A stretch of DNA of 64,000 nt, taken from Clostridium magnum DSM 2767. Its GTDB lineage: Bacteria; Bacillota; Clostridia; Clostridiales; Clostridiaceae. The translations under genes and the position numbers were made by a program. Within the stretch, counting starts at the first letter, position 1, and every line of letters starts with the position of its first letter. This document shows positions 8,205 to 16,600 of the stretch, one piece after another. A model generated the notes under the pieces. It ran no database searches, had not been told where the DNA came from, and worked only from the letters and a program-made list of their open reading frames with translations. Where the stretch lies: NCBI RefSeq assembly GCF_001623875.1, contig NZ_LWAE01000006.1, forward strand, positions 248,001 through 312,000. Direction: 5' to 3'.

Positions 8205-9347
8205 ATGAAAGAAAATTTTGTTATTCTATTAGCGCCTGATTCATTCAAAGAAAGTATGACGGCTAAAGAAGCATGTGAAGCTATGGAAAGAGGAATAAAG
8301 AGAGCAAATAGCAGCATTACTTGTATACATGTACCAATGGCTGATGGTGGTGAGGGTACAATGCAATCCCTATTAGATGCCACAGGTGGAAGATTATATA
8401 GAATAAATGTAGTTGGACCGTTAGGTGTCGAAGTAGAAGCAACTTATGGCATCTTGGGAGATGGAGAAACAGGAATACTAGAGATGGCTAGTGCAAGTGG
8501 TATTCATTTGGTATCTCCAGAAAAAAGGAATCCTTTAATAACGACATCTTATGGTACTGGACAACTTATAAAAGCTTGCTTAGATCATGGGATAAAAAAG
8601 CTATTAATAGGTATTGGTGGAAGTGCTACTAATGATGGCGGAGCTGGAGTTGTACAAGCACTTGGCGGAAGATTATTGGATACACAAGGGAAGGAATTAG
8701 GCTTTGGTGGTGGAGAACTGGGAAAATTGGATACCATTGATTTAACTAACTTTGATTCTAGAATAAAAGATGTTGTAGTAGAAGTGGCCTGTGATGTTAA
8801 CAATCCACTTTGTGGAGAAAGAGGAGCTTCAAATGTATTTGGTCCCCAAAAAGGGGCAAATGAAGATATGATACGACTATTAGATGATAACTTGAAACAC
8901 TATGCAGATATAATAAAAAAGCAGCTTGGTAAGGATGTGTTAGAAGTACCAGGAGCTGGAGCAGCAGGTGGATTAGGAGCTGGATCTATGGCGTTTTTAG
9001 ATGGTACTTTGAAGAAAGGTATCGAAATGGTGATTGAATACTCAGGTTTAGAAGAAAAGGTAAAAGATGCAGATATGGTTTGGACTGGAGAAGGAAGTAT
9101 AGATTTTCAAACTCAGTATGGCAAAACCCCTTTAGGTGTTGCAGTAGTTGCTAAGAAACATGATAAGCCGGTAATTGCATTAGCAGGAAGAGTCGGTGAT
9201 GGTATAGATATATTGTATAAAAAGGGAATAGACTCCATATTTGGTATTGTGAAAGGAGCAGCTTCGCTGGAGGAAGCACTTGTGAAAGGCCAGGAAAATA
9301 TTGAAAAGACAGCTGAGAATATAATAAGACTAATGAGTCTATTATAA
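8205..9347 (+). CDS. Glycerate kinase (GarK/GlxK family)
   Basis: A 380-residue member of the glycerate kinase family. The start LLAPDSFKESMTA, the KKLLIGIGGSATNDGGAG motif near residue 130 and the late TGEGSID motif are characteristic. Family members phosphorylate glycerate with ATP, mostly to 2-phosphoglycerate. An upstream TTG reading would start inside the ribosome site, whereas ATG 8205 is placed 5 bp after GGAGG (8195-8199), so I use the ATG. The gene precedes pyruvate kinase and enolase, which act on 2-phosphoglycerate and phosphoenolpyruvate, so the three together would convert glycerate to pyruvate. Confidence 0.88.
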   Translation: MKENFVILLAPDSFKESMTAKEACEAMERGIKRANSSITCIHVPMADGGEGTMQSLLDATGGRLYRINVVGPLGVEVEATYGILGDGETGILEMASASGIHLVSPEKRNPLITTSYGTGQLIKACLDHGIKKLLIGIGGSATNDGGAGVVQALGGRLLDTQGKELGFGGGELGKLDTIDLTNFDSRIKDVVVEVACDVNNPLCGERGASNVFGPQKGANEDMIRLLDDNLKHYADIIKKQLGKDVLEVPGAGAAGGLGAGSMAFLDGTLKKGIEMVIEYSGLEEKVKDADMVWTGEGSIDFQTQYGKTPLGVAVVAKKHDKPVIALAGRVGDGIDILYKKGIDSIFGIVKGAASLEEALVKGQENIEKTAENIIRLMSLL

Positions 9348-9425
9348 TGTATAGCAATCGGTATAGTTTTCTTATATCGGTATGTTTTATAAGTCCATAG
9401 TAAAAGTAAGATAGGAGTAGAGCAT

Positions 9426-10475
9426 ATGAGAAAGACTAAGATTGTATGTACAATAGGTCCTGCAAGTGAGAGCAGGGAAGTAATGTGTAAATTAATAAAT
9501 GCTGGAATGGATATTTCGAGGCATAATTTTTCCCATGGAAATCATGATGAGAATAGAAGAAAAATTAATTTAGTAAAGGAGCTTAGAACTGAATTAAATA
9601 AGTCTGTAGAGATATTATTGGATACTAAAGGTCCAGAGGTTAGAACAGGAAAATTTGCTGATGGAAGTGTAAAGTTAGTGGAAGGTACATCTTATATTGT
9701 TTTATGTGGAGATGACATATTGGGAGATGAAACAACATGTTCTATAAGTTATGAAGATTTATATAAAGATGTAAATATAGGAGATTATATTCTAATTGCA
9801 GATGGTTTAGTAGGACTAAAGGTAAAAGAAATAAAAGGAAACAAAATACATTGTATTGTTAAGAATACAGGAACTCTTGGAAATTATAAGAATGTAAATG
9901 TACCTGGTGTTGTTACAAAATTACCTGCTGTAACAGAAAAGGATATTGAAGATTTAAAATTTGGTATAGAGATGGGAGTAGATATTGTCGCTGCATCTTT
10001 CATCAGAAAAGCTGAAGATGTTTTAGAGATTAAGAAGGTGCTAAATGAAAATGGAGGTAGTCATATCAGAGTATTTTCTAAGATAGAAAATCACGAAGGA
10101 GTAAATAATATTGATGAAATTATTGAAGTATCTGATGGGATAATGGTTGCAAGGGGGGATTTAGGAGTAGAAATACCATTAGAGGAAGTACCTTTTGTAC
10201 AAAAGATGATCATAAAAAAATGTAATGAAGCCGGAAAACCTGTTATTACAGCTACGCAGATGTTGGAGTCAATGAATAACAATCCAAGACCTACTAGAGC
10301 TGAAGTTTCTGATGTAGCTAATGCAGTTCTAGATGGAACAGATGCAGTTATGCTTAGTGGAGAAACAGCTAGTGGAAAATATCCGGTAGAGACAGTTTCA
10401 ATAATGTCAAAAATTATAAAAAGAACAGAGAAATTGCAAAACTATAATTATAATATAAAGTATCAGGTAATATGA
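9426..10475 (+). CDS. pyk: Pyruvate kinase, short form lacking the C-terminal domain
   Basis: Converts phosphoenolpyruvate and ADP to pyruvate and ATP. The N-terminus (TKIVCTIGPAS), the B domain (about residues 70-165), the catalytic lysine (FSKIENHEG), the MVARGDLGVEIP loop and TRAEVSDVANAVLDGTDAVM are all intact. The chain ends at residue 349 shortly after the barrel (SGETASGKYP), while usual enzymes are 470-585 residues with a C-terminal allosteric and tetramer-contact domain. The end is clean, with no downstream remnant seen in the next 160 bp. It may be a non-allosteric isozyme dedicated to this glycerate cluster. It lies 78 bp after glycerate kinase, with AGGAG before the ATG. Confidence 0.88.
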   Translation: MRKTKIVCTIGPASESREVMCKLINAGMDISRHNFSHGNHDENRRKINLVKELRTELNKSVEILLDTKGPEVRTGKFADGSVKLVEGTSYIVLCGDDILGDETTCSISYEDLYKDVNIGDYILIADGLVGLKVKEIKGNKIHCIVKNTGTLGNYKNVNVPGVVTKLPAVTEKDIEDLKFGIEMGVDIVAASFIRKAEDVLEIKKVLNENGGSHIRVFSKIENHEGVNNIDEIIEVSDGIMVARGDLGVEIPLEEVPFVQKMIIKKCNEAGKPVITATQMLESMNNNPRPTRAEVSDVANAVLDGTDAVMLSGETASGKYPVETVSIMSKIIKRTEKLQNYNYNIKYQVI

Positions 10476-10556
10476 AGAACTCTAAAGTTATTATAATGTT
10501 CAATTGTATACTTTGGAATAACCTAATACAATTATATACAAGCTGAATTTTTATAT

Positions 10557-10598
10557 ACCTTATATAATAAGCGAGTTATATGGTTATATTAATAAGGT
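10557..10598 (+). terminator. Imperfect hairpin between pyk and eno
   Basis: ACCTTAT...ATAAGGT arms with further A/T pairing bracket a GCGAG loop, 80 bp after the pyk stop. The tract after it (AAAAGTTATAAA) is not a U-run, so it could instead be structure in the eno leader. Confidence 0.3.
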
Positions 10599-10638
10599 AA
10601 AAGTTATAAAATATAATGATTTTGGAGGTATTTTAATT

Positions 10639-11937
10639 ATGATTAAGAACTATGTGGAAATTGTAGATGTAATGGCAAGACAGATTCTTGATTCAAGAGC
10701 ATTTCCTACAGTAGAAGTAGAGGTTGTACTAGAAGATGGAACAGTAGGAAGAGCAGCTGTACCATCAGGAGCTTCTACAGGAATGTTTGAAGCAGTAGAA
10801 TTAAGAGATGATGATAAAACAAAATACAACGGAAAAGGGGTTCTAAAAGCTGTAGACAACGTGAATAATTACATAGCAGAAGAACTTATTGGAATGAATA
10901 TATTTGATCAAGTTTTAATTGATAAAACTATGATAAAAATTGATGGAACAGATAATAAAGGAAAACTTGGAGCAAATGCAATGCTTGGAGTTTCTCTTGC
11001 TTGTGCTAGAGCAGCTGCAGAATATCTTGGAATTAGTATTTATCAATATATTGGAGGAGTTAATGCGAAAGTTCTTCCAGTACCAATGATGAATATAATA
11101 AATGGAGGAAAACACGCTGACAATAATGTGGATTTACAAGAGTTCATGATAATGCCAGTAGGAGCACCTTCCTTTAGTGAAGCCTTAAGAATGAGTGCAG
11201 AAGTTTATCATACATTAAAATCATTATTAAAATCAAAAGGCTATGATACTGGTGTTGGCGACGAAGGTGGTTTTGCTCCAAATCTAAAATCAAACGAAGA
11301 AGCAATTCAGGTTATAGTTGAAGCTATAGAAAAAGCTGGCTACGCTCCAGGAGATGATATATATATAGCTTTAGACCCTGCTTCATCTGAAATATATGAA
11401 AATGGCAAGTACAATTTAAAAGGTGAAGGTAAAGTCCTATCATCTGAAGAAATGGCTAATTACTATGTAGATCTTGTAAATAAATATCCTATAATATCAA
11501 TAGAAGATGGTATGGCAGAAGAGGATTGGGAAGGCTGGAGAATAATAACTGAAAAGTTAGGTGGCAAAATTCAGCTTGTAGGTGATGACTTATTTGTAAC
11601 TAACACAAGTAGATTAACAACTGGTATAGAAAAGAAAGTTGCAAATTCCATACTTATAAAATTAAATCAAATAGGAACACTTACAGAAACTTTAAATGCT
11701 ATAGAAATGGCAGAAAGAGCAGGCTATACTGCAGTTATTTCTCATAGATCAGGAGAAACAGAAGATACAACTATATCAGATTTAGTTGTAGCAGTAAATG
11801 CAGGACAGATAAAAACTGGAGCACCTGCAAGATCTGAAAGAGTTGCAAAGTATAATCAACTTCTTAGAATAGAAGAAGAATTAGGAGAAATGGCAGAATA
11901 CAGAGGATTAAATACCTTCTATAATATAAAAAAATAA
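10639..11937 (+). CDS. eno: Enolase
   Basis: A 432-residue enolase, full length. It interconverts 2-phosphoglycerate and phosphoenolpyruvate with Mg2+. Visible are SGASTGMFEAVELRD, the NIINGGKHADNN motif, GDEGGFAP, the metal-binding SIEDGMAEEDW and GDDLFVTN, the catalytic lysine in ILIKLNQIG and the ISHRSGETEDT loop. The ATG follows GGAGGT by 9 bp. In many clostridia eno ends a gap-pgk-tpi-gpm operon. Here it is instead preceded by glycerate kinase and pyruvate kinase, while the secG-rnr-smpB-ssrA order downstream is conserved. Confidence 0.97.
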   Translation: MIKNYVEIVDVMARQILDSRAFPTVEVEVVLEDGTVGRAAVPSGASTGMFEAVELRDDDKTKYNGKGVLKAVDNVNNYIAEELIGMNIFDQVLIDKTMIKIDGTDNKGKLGANAMLGVSLACARAAAEYLGISIYQYIGGVNAKVLPVPMMNIINGGKHADNNVDLQEFMIMPVGAPSFSEALRMSAEVYHTLKSLLKSKGYDTGVGDEGGFAPNLKSNEEAIQVIVEAIEKAGYAPGDDIYIALDPASSEIYENGKYNLKGEGKVLSSEEMANYYVDLVNKYPIISIEDGMAEEDWEGWRIITEKLGGKIQLVGDDLFVTNTSRLTTGIEKKVANSILIKLNQIGTLTETLNAIEMAERAGYTAVISHRSGETEDTTISDLVVAVNAGQIKTGAPARSERVAKYNQLLRIEEELGEMAEYRGLNTFYNIKK

Positions 11938-11951
11938 ATGATTTATTTTGG

Positions 11952-11981
11952 TATGAGGTTTCGCTTTAGCTAAACCTCATA
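11952..11981 (+). terminator. Hairpin after eno
   Basis: TATGAGGTTT pairs with AAACCTCATA around a 10-base loop, 15 bp after the eno stop. There is no clear T-run, so termination may be partial, allowing read-through to secG. Confidence 0.5.
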
Positions 11982-12063
11982 TTAGTGTGTAAATATATCA
12001 TTGTAATGAATAAGTTTATATGTTAAAATTTAAGATATGCCAAGGTGCCAGGAGGTGAGGAGT

Positions 12064-12297
12064 ATGCGTACTCTTTTAACTATATTACAGTCAATAGTAG
12101 CTATAGTATTAATTGTAGTTGTATTAGCACAACCAAGTAAAACTAATGGATTAAGCGGATTAGTTTCAGGTGGAGCTGGTGACACATTCTACTCAAAGAA
12201 TAAATCAAGAACATCAGAAGCATTATTATCAAGAATTACAGTTATTTCAGCAATAATATTTGCAGCATTATGTATGATTCAAAATGTAGTAAAGTAA
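12064..12297 (+). CDS. secG: Protein-export membrane protein SecG
   Basis: A 77-residue subunit of the SecYEG translocon with two hydrophobic helices (about residues 2-21 and 55-75) joined by a polar loop containing SGGAGDTFYSKNKS, typical of SecG. A longer reading from 12037 would put the ribosome site (AGGAGGTGAGG) inside the coding region, so the ATG at 12064 is chosen and gives the usual SecG length. It lies between eno and rnr, a common clostridial arrangement, and ends at a strong terminator. Confidence 0.92.
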   Translation: MRTLLTILQSIVAIVLIVVVLAQPSKTNGLSGLVSGGAGDTFYSKNKSRTSEALLSRITVISAIIFAALCMIQNVVK

Positions 12298-12313
12298 AAC
12301 TAGAATAGTTTTA

Positions 12314-12352
12314 AATAAATAGAGTGGCTTTAAGCCACTCTATTTATTTTTC
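12314..12352 (+). terminator. Intrinsic terminator after secG
   Basis: Perfect 17-base arms (AATAAATAGAGTGGCTT and its complement) flank a 1-base centre (effective loop TTTAA), followed by TTTTC. This is a clear Rho-independent terminator. Confidence 0.85.
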
Positions 12353-12552
12353 AATTAATTCTAACGATTCAAAACCAGGTTGACTGATGGATAATTTTAC
12401 TATAACATTAAAACTACAAATAGTAAGGATTATTCAATATTTTTAAGGGAATAATAGAAGATAATAATAGATAAATTTATAATATACAGGTATTTATTTA
12501 AATTTTAAAATTCCAAATACTAAATTTATTAATTAAAAGGCGAGGTGAATTT

Positions 12553-14922
12553 ATGAATATTAAAGAAACACTTATAAACTTCATGAGAGAACAGGCATAT
12601 AAGCCTATGGACATATACGAATTAGGGCGAATTTTTAGTATAAAAAAAGCAGAGAGAAAAGTTTTTGAAAAGATATTAAATGAGATGGAAAGAGATGGAC
12701 AGATCGTAAAAACCCGTACAGACCGTTATGGAATTCCAGATAGAATGAATCTTGTAGTTGGAAAACTTCAAGGTCATCAAAAGGGCTTTGGATTCGTAAT
12801 AACTGAAGACGATACACCGGATGTCTTCGTACCATCCTCATATTTAAATGGCGCTATGCATGGAGATAAAGTAGTAGTTAAAGTAACAAGAGAAGAGAAT
12901 AGAGGAAAAAAACGTGAAGGTGAAATAATAAGAATACTAGAGAGAAACAGTAAAACTATTATTGGTACCTATGAAGATAGTAAAAATTTTGGTTTTGTAG
13001 TACCAGAGGAGAAGAGAATATATCAGGATGTATTTATACCTAAGGAAAGCAGAAAAGGGGCTACAACTGGAGACATAGTAATAGCGGAAATAACCTCTTG
13101 GCCAGATAAAAGAAGAAATCCAGAAGGTAAGGTTATAGAAATACTAGGTAAAAAGGGAGATAAGGGTATTGATATTCTTACCATAATTAAAAAGTATGGA
13201 TTGCCTGAAGAGTTCCCAGAAAAGGTAGTATCCTATGCTGAGCAAATACCAGAGGAAATACCAGAAGAAGAATATAAGGGAAGAGAAGATTTAAGAGATT
13301 TAACTATAGTGACTATAGATGGCGAAGATGCTAAAGATTTAGATGATGCTATATCCATAGAAAAGTTGCCAAACGGTAACTACTACTTAGGAGTACATAT
13401 AGCTGATGTATCTAATTATGTAAAAGAAAAGAACGCTCTAGATAAAGAAGCTTTAAAAAGAGGAACTTCTGTGTACTTGATAGATAGAGTTATACCAATG
13501 CTTCCTAAGAAGCTTTCAAATGGCATATGCAGCTTAAATCCAAAAGTTGATAGACTTACCTTAAGCTGTTTTATGGAAATAGATAAGACAGGTAAAGTTG
13601 TTGATCACCGTATAGCAGAAACTATAATAAAGACTAGTGAAAGAATGACCTATACTAATGTAACTAAGATACTCAGAGATGAAGACCCAGAACTTATTGA
13701 AAGGTACGATTATCTTGTAGAGTCCTTTAAAATAATGGAAGAACTCTGCCACATATTAAATAAGAAAAGACGTACCCGTGGAGCTATAGACTTTGATTTT
13801 GAAGAATGTAAGATAATTCTTAATGAATTAGGAAAACCAGTAGATATTAAGCCATATGAAAGAGCTATAGCAAATAGGATAATTGAAGAATTCATGTTAG
13901 TGTGTAACGAAACTATAGCTGAGCACATGTTCTGGTCCAATATCCCATTTGTGTATAGAATACATGAGGATCCAGATGAAGAAAAACTAATGCATTTTAG
14001 TGAGTTTATTCATAACTTGGGATATGTAATGAAAATCAGTCAAGAAATACATCCTAAAGCTCTACAGGATGTTATAGAAAAAGTAAAAGGTAAAAAGGAA
14101 GAAACAGTAGTAAGTACCTTATTACTTCGCTCTATGAAACAGGCAAGATATTCTCCAGAATCCATAGGACACTTTGGATTAGCTGCAAAATATTATTGTC
14201 ACTTTACATCACCTATAAGAAGATATCCAGACCTTATAATACACAGAATTATAAAGGCCTTTATACACGGAAAAATAGATCAGAAGAGAATAGAAAGATT
14301 AACAGCAGAAGTAGAATATGCTTCAAAACAATCATCAGATATGGAAAGATTAGCTCAGGATGCAGAAAGAGAAGTAGATGATCTTAAGAAGGCAGAATAT
14401 ATGAGCGAAAGAATAGGGGAAGAATACGATGGTATAATATCTTCCGTTACAAACTTTGGAATGTTTGTTGAGCTTCCAAATACAATAGAAGGTCTCGTAC
14501 ACATTAGTACTTTGGTTGATGATTATTATGTATATAATGAAAGACACTTAAGTCTTATAGGAGAAAGAACTAAAAATATCTATAGACTTGGGGATGAAGT
14601 GAAAGTTAAAGTTCTAAAAGTGGATATGTTCTCTCATGAAATACACTTCGAACTAATAAAGGAAGAAAATGATGAGGGTATAGAAGAAATAATTATAGAA
14701 AGAAATTATGATGTGGATGATATAGGAAGTAGCGATTTTAATACTGAGGATGATAAGTCTGAAGAATATTATGATGAGACAACAATCACAGATATTGAAA
14801 AAGAAGATGCTGAAGAAAACACCTTAAAACAGGCATCTATGTCACCAGTAGGAGAAACAGAAGATGGAAAGGAAAACTCAGCGGTAGTTCTTACTGAAGA
14901 TTTTCAAAGAAAGTTAAGATGA
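12553..14922 (+). CDS. rnr: Ribonuclease R
   Basis: A 789-residue 3'-5' exoribonuclease. It has an N-terminal winged-helix segment (residues 1-65), two cold-shock OB domains (KGFGFV near 77, FGFVVPEE near 146), the RNB catalytic domain with its aspartate cluster (TIDGEDAKDLDDAIS, near 254-268), an S1 domain from about 621 (GMFVELPNTIEGLVHIS) and an acidic C-terminal tail. It degrades structured RNA and cooperates with the tmRNA/SmpB rescue pathway encoded downstream. GGCGAGGTG precedes the ATG. Its TGA stop lies at the edge of a structured repeat: the shared repeat sequence begins at ATGA, so the stop codon is part of the junction. Confidence 0.96.
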   Translation: MNIKETLINFMREQAYKPMDIYELGRIFSIKKAERKVFEKILNEMERDGQIVKTRTDRYGIPDRMNLVVGKLQGHQKGFGFVITEDDTPDVFVPSSYLNGAMHGDKVVVKVTREENRGKKREGEIIRILERNSKTIIGTYEDSKNFGFVVPEEKRIYQDVFIPKESRKGATTGDIVIAEITSWPDKRRNPEGKVIEILGKKGDKGIDILTIIKKYGLPEEFPEKVVSYAEQIPEEIPEEEYKGREDLRDLTIVTIDGEDAKDLDDAISIEKLPNGNYYLGVHIADVSNYVKEKNALDKEALKRGTSVYLIDRVIPMLPKKLSNGICSLNPKVDRLTLSCFMEIDKTGKVVDHRIAETIIKTSERMTYTNVTKILRDEDPELIERYDYLVESFKIMEELCHILNKKRRTRGAIDFDFEECKIILNELGKPVDIKPYERAIANRIIEEFMLVCNETIAEHMFWSNIPFVYRIHEDPDEEKLMHFSEFIHNLGYVMKISQEIHPKALQDVIEKVKGKKEETVVSTLLLRSMKQARYSPESIGHFGLAAKYYCHFTSPIRRYPDLIIHRIIKAFIHGKIDQKRIERLTAEVEYASKQSSDMERLAQDAEREVDDLKKAEYMSERIGEEYDGIISSVTNFGMFVELPNTIEGLVHISTLVDDYYVYNERHLSLIGERTKNIYRLGDEVKVKVLKVDMFSHEIHFELIKEENDEGIEEIIIERNYDVDDIGSSDFNTEDDKSEEYYDETTITDIEKEDAEENTLKQASMSPVGETEDGKENSAVVLTEDFQRKLR

Positions 14923-15096
14923 AGTGGAAACTTGAATCAGATGGGGTTTGTCTTCGACTCCGGGGCATTGCCCGTTAAATGCCATTTAGGCATCTAACCC
15001 CCATCTGATTCTTAGTTGAACGAATCCAGGGACGTACCCGCTCGCAACGTACGCTTCTCAAAGAGGGAGTATTAGAGCGGGTAGTCATCGGATAAA
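14923..15096 (+). ncRNA. Structured repeat element, copy 1 (HEARO/omega-RNA-like candidate)
   Basis: This stretch shares its whole architecture with the minus-strand copy at 27644-27774. It opens with AGTGG/AAAACTTGAATCAG and a hairpin with arms 14934-14946 and 14999-15011, then an 85-base conserved core (15012-15096). The core contains CCGCTC at 15038-15043, complementary to GAGCGG at 15075-15080. Hairpin arms differ between copies by two compensated pairs (A-T to G-C and G-C to A-T), which is evidence for a selected RNA structure. Similarity begins directly after ATGA in both copies. HEARO RNAs (guides of IscB-type nucleases) are known to sit after ATGA or GTGA, so an ORF-less HEARO is my best guess. 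Copy 1 carries an extra insertion in its hairpin (about 14947-14998). Confidence 0.6.
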
Positions 15097-15106
15097 GGTG
15101 TTAAAG

Positions 15107-15142
15107 GCCCCTTATATAGGATGTGAAACCTAGATTAGGGGC
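15107..15142 (+). terminator. Terminator downstream of rnr and the structured repeat
   Basis: GCCCCTTATATAGG and CCTAGATTAGGGGC form a stem with an 8-base loop, followed by TTAAAACTCTTTT. It probably ended rnr transcription before the repeat became inserted between stop codon and terminator. Confidence 0.6.
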
Positions 15143-15177
15143 TTAAAACTCTTTTGGGAAAATAAGTAAATTATTTC

Positions 15178-15206
15178 TTGACATTAACTTCCTAATAGAA
15201 TATAAT
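15178..15206 (+). promoter_or_regulatory. Consensus sigma-A promoter of smpB
   Basis: A perfect TTGACA (15178-15183) and perfect TATAAT (15201-15206) are separated by exactly 17 bp, with start expected about 30 bp before the smpB ATG. Confidence 0.9.
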
Positions 15207-15242
15207 TAAATACTACGAATAAAATCTAAAGTAGGTGTTTTT

Positions 15243-15713
15243 ATGGCCCAAAGTAAATCAGTAAACAAAACTCTTGCTGAAAACAGAAAAGCAAGACATG
15301 ATTATTTTATAGAAGAGAGTATGGAAGCTGGTATAGAGCTTGTAGGAACAGAAGTTAAGTCTATAAGAGCAGGAAAAGCAAATCTTAAGGATAGTTATGC
15401 AGAAATAATAAATGGAGAAATATTTGTTAGAAACATGCATATAAGTCCTTATGAAAAAGGAAACATATTTAATAAAGATCCTCTTAGAGATAGAAAGCTT
15501 CTTCTTCATAAAGAAGAAATAGGACGATTATTAGGATATACTACTCAGCAGGGGTATACACTTATACCATTATCCTTATATCTTAAACAAGGAAGGGTAA
15601 AAGTTAATCTAGCAGTAGCTAAAGGTAAAAAGAACTACGATAAGAGAGATGCTATGCTTGAAAAGGCAGCTAAGAGAGATATAGATAGACAGATGAAAGA
15701 AAGACTTAGATAG
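15243..15713 (+). CDS. smpB: SsrA-binding protein SmpB
   Basis: A 156-residue, basic RNA-binding protein, partner of tmRNA in rescuing stalled ribosomes. It shows the family hallmarks: KTLAENRKARHDY at the N-terminus, GTEVKSIRAGKANLKDSY, and the C-terminal YDKRDAMLEKAAKRDIDRQMK tail that enters the mRNA channel. Length is normal. The gene has its own consensus promoter and lies 311 bp upstream of tmRNA, which it binds. Confidence 0.97.
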   Translation: MAQSKSVNKTLAENRKARHDYFIEESMEAGIELVGTEVKSIRAGKANLKDSYAEIINGEIFVRNMHISPYEKGNIFNKDPLRDRKLLLHKEEIGRLLGYTTQQGYTLIPLSLYLKQGRVKVNLAVAKGKKNYDKRDAMLEKAAKRDIDRQMKERLR

Positions 15714-15929
15714 ACCCTTTAGTTTTGTAGTGATTTTCTATAATTTCTATGCTGTAATAGGAAATATGGTATTAAAATTTAAGAATTTAAAATAAAGATT
15801 GCTATAACATTTTGCTTATTAGAAAAATAATAAGAAAGCATCCAAGAAATGATTAATCAGCAGTAAAAATCCTATTGATAACTTTCTGCATCTGATGTAT
15901 TATAATAACTGTCAGGTGAGCAAAAGTCC

Positions 15930-15958
15930 TTGACGATGAGAGTTTTGAATGATACAAT
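15930..15958 (+). promoter_or_regulatory. ssrA: Promoter of ssrA (TTGACG-17-TACAAT)
   Basis: TTGACG (15930-15935) and TACAAT (15953-15958) have a 17-bp spacer, each 5/6 to consensus. Transcription would start near 15965, giving a leader of about 60 nt before the mature tmRNA 5' end. The remainder of 15714-16024 holds no gene that I can support. Confidence 0.65.
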
Positions 15959-16024
15959 TTAATAATACAAATTGCGTTTATAAAAAAGATACACTCATCA
16001 CCCAAGTGTTATGAGTTATAACAA

Positions 16025-16380
16025 GGGGGCGTATTGGCTTCGACGGGGGTATGTTGTATCTAAGAAGCGAGTGGAGGGAACCTGTGGACCCGCCTTAAAA
16101 AACTATAGGATTAAATATAAACGCTAAAAACGATAATTTAGCTTTAGCAGCTTAATCTGCTAACGTCAGCCCGGTAGTACCGCGGACCGGAATCTGGCGA
16201 CGACAGCGGTGAAACGAGCCTGTGTAAGCTTTGCCACAGGAACGGGATTTATGAAGCTACTGAAACTAGAAGCCTGTCCTTGGGCGTCTAGTAGAGGGAA
16301 TGTTAATATAAGGACTGCACTCGGAGATGCTTAGGTATTACGACTTTCGGACAGGGGTTCGACACCCCTCGCCTCCACCA
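16025..16380 (+). ncRNA. ssrA: tmRNA
   Basis: A full-length, one-piece tmRNA of about 356 nt. The 5' GGGGGCG pairs with 3' CGCCTCC to give a 7-bp acceptor stem with a G-U at the third pair, the alanine identity element, and CCA is encoded (16378-16380). The T-arm (GGGGTTCGACACCCC) and the GGCTTCGACGG 5' signature are clear. The resume frame near 16122-16155 ends NDNLALAA and stop, a typical clostridial degradation tag, preceded by an AK or NAK. It works with SmpB, encoded just upstream. The 3' end is a known type of integration site for mobile elements, relevant to the repeated terminators that follow. Confidence 0.96.
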
Positions 16381-16392
16381 TACATATAAAGA

Positions 16393-16439
16393 CCGCCTGC
16401 AAGTGGCTTAAACAGCTGCTTGCAGGCGGTTTTGTTTTT
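16393..16439 (+). terminator. ssrA terminator (member A of a three-copy family)
   Basis: CCGCCTGCAAG pairs with CTTGCAGGCGG around a 15-base loop and is followed by TTTTGTTTTT. It is related in stem, loop and T-tract to the terminators at 18316-18364 and 21471-21517. Confidence 0.9.
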
Positions 16440-16600
16440 GTTGGGTGAGGATAGCTCCACCAAATATATATTATGATTAAGTGTATAAAATTTTCAAATG
16501 TTATTGTTATAGAATGGGAACTTTTATATCATAATTATAGTATAAAGCTTTTTATTTTGATAAAATAATTATAATAGTTTAAGGGAAAGAAGGTGATAGC

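Noticed and set aside
10589..10617. TTAATA-17-TATAAT as a promoter for eno
   Set aside because: It would start transcription inside the GGAGGT ribosome site, leaving no leader.
14196..14381. 61-codon plus-strand frame inside rnr
   Set aside because: It overlaps the RNB domain of RNase R in another frame, without a recognisable product or ribosome site.
15875..15906. TTGATA/TATAAT pair upstream of ssrA as its promoter
   Set aside because: The spacer is 20 bp; the TTGACG-17-TACAAT pair at 15930-15958 is better and closer.
16025..16380. tRNA-like 3' end as a separate tRNA gene
   Set aside because: It has no anticodon arm and forms the tRNA-like domain of tmRNA; no free-standing tRNA or rRNA gene was recognised in the window.
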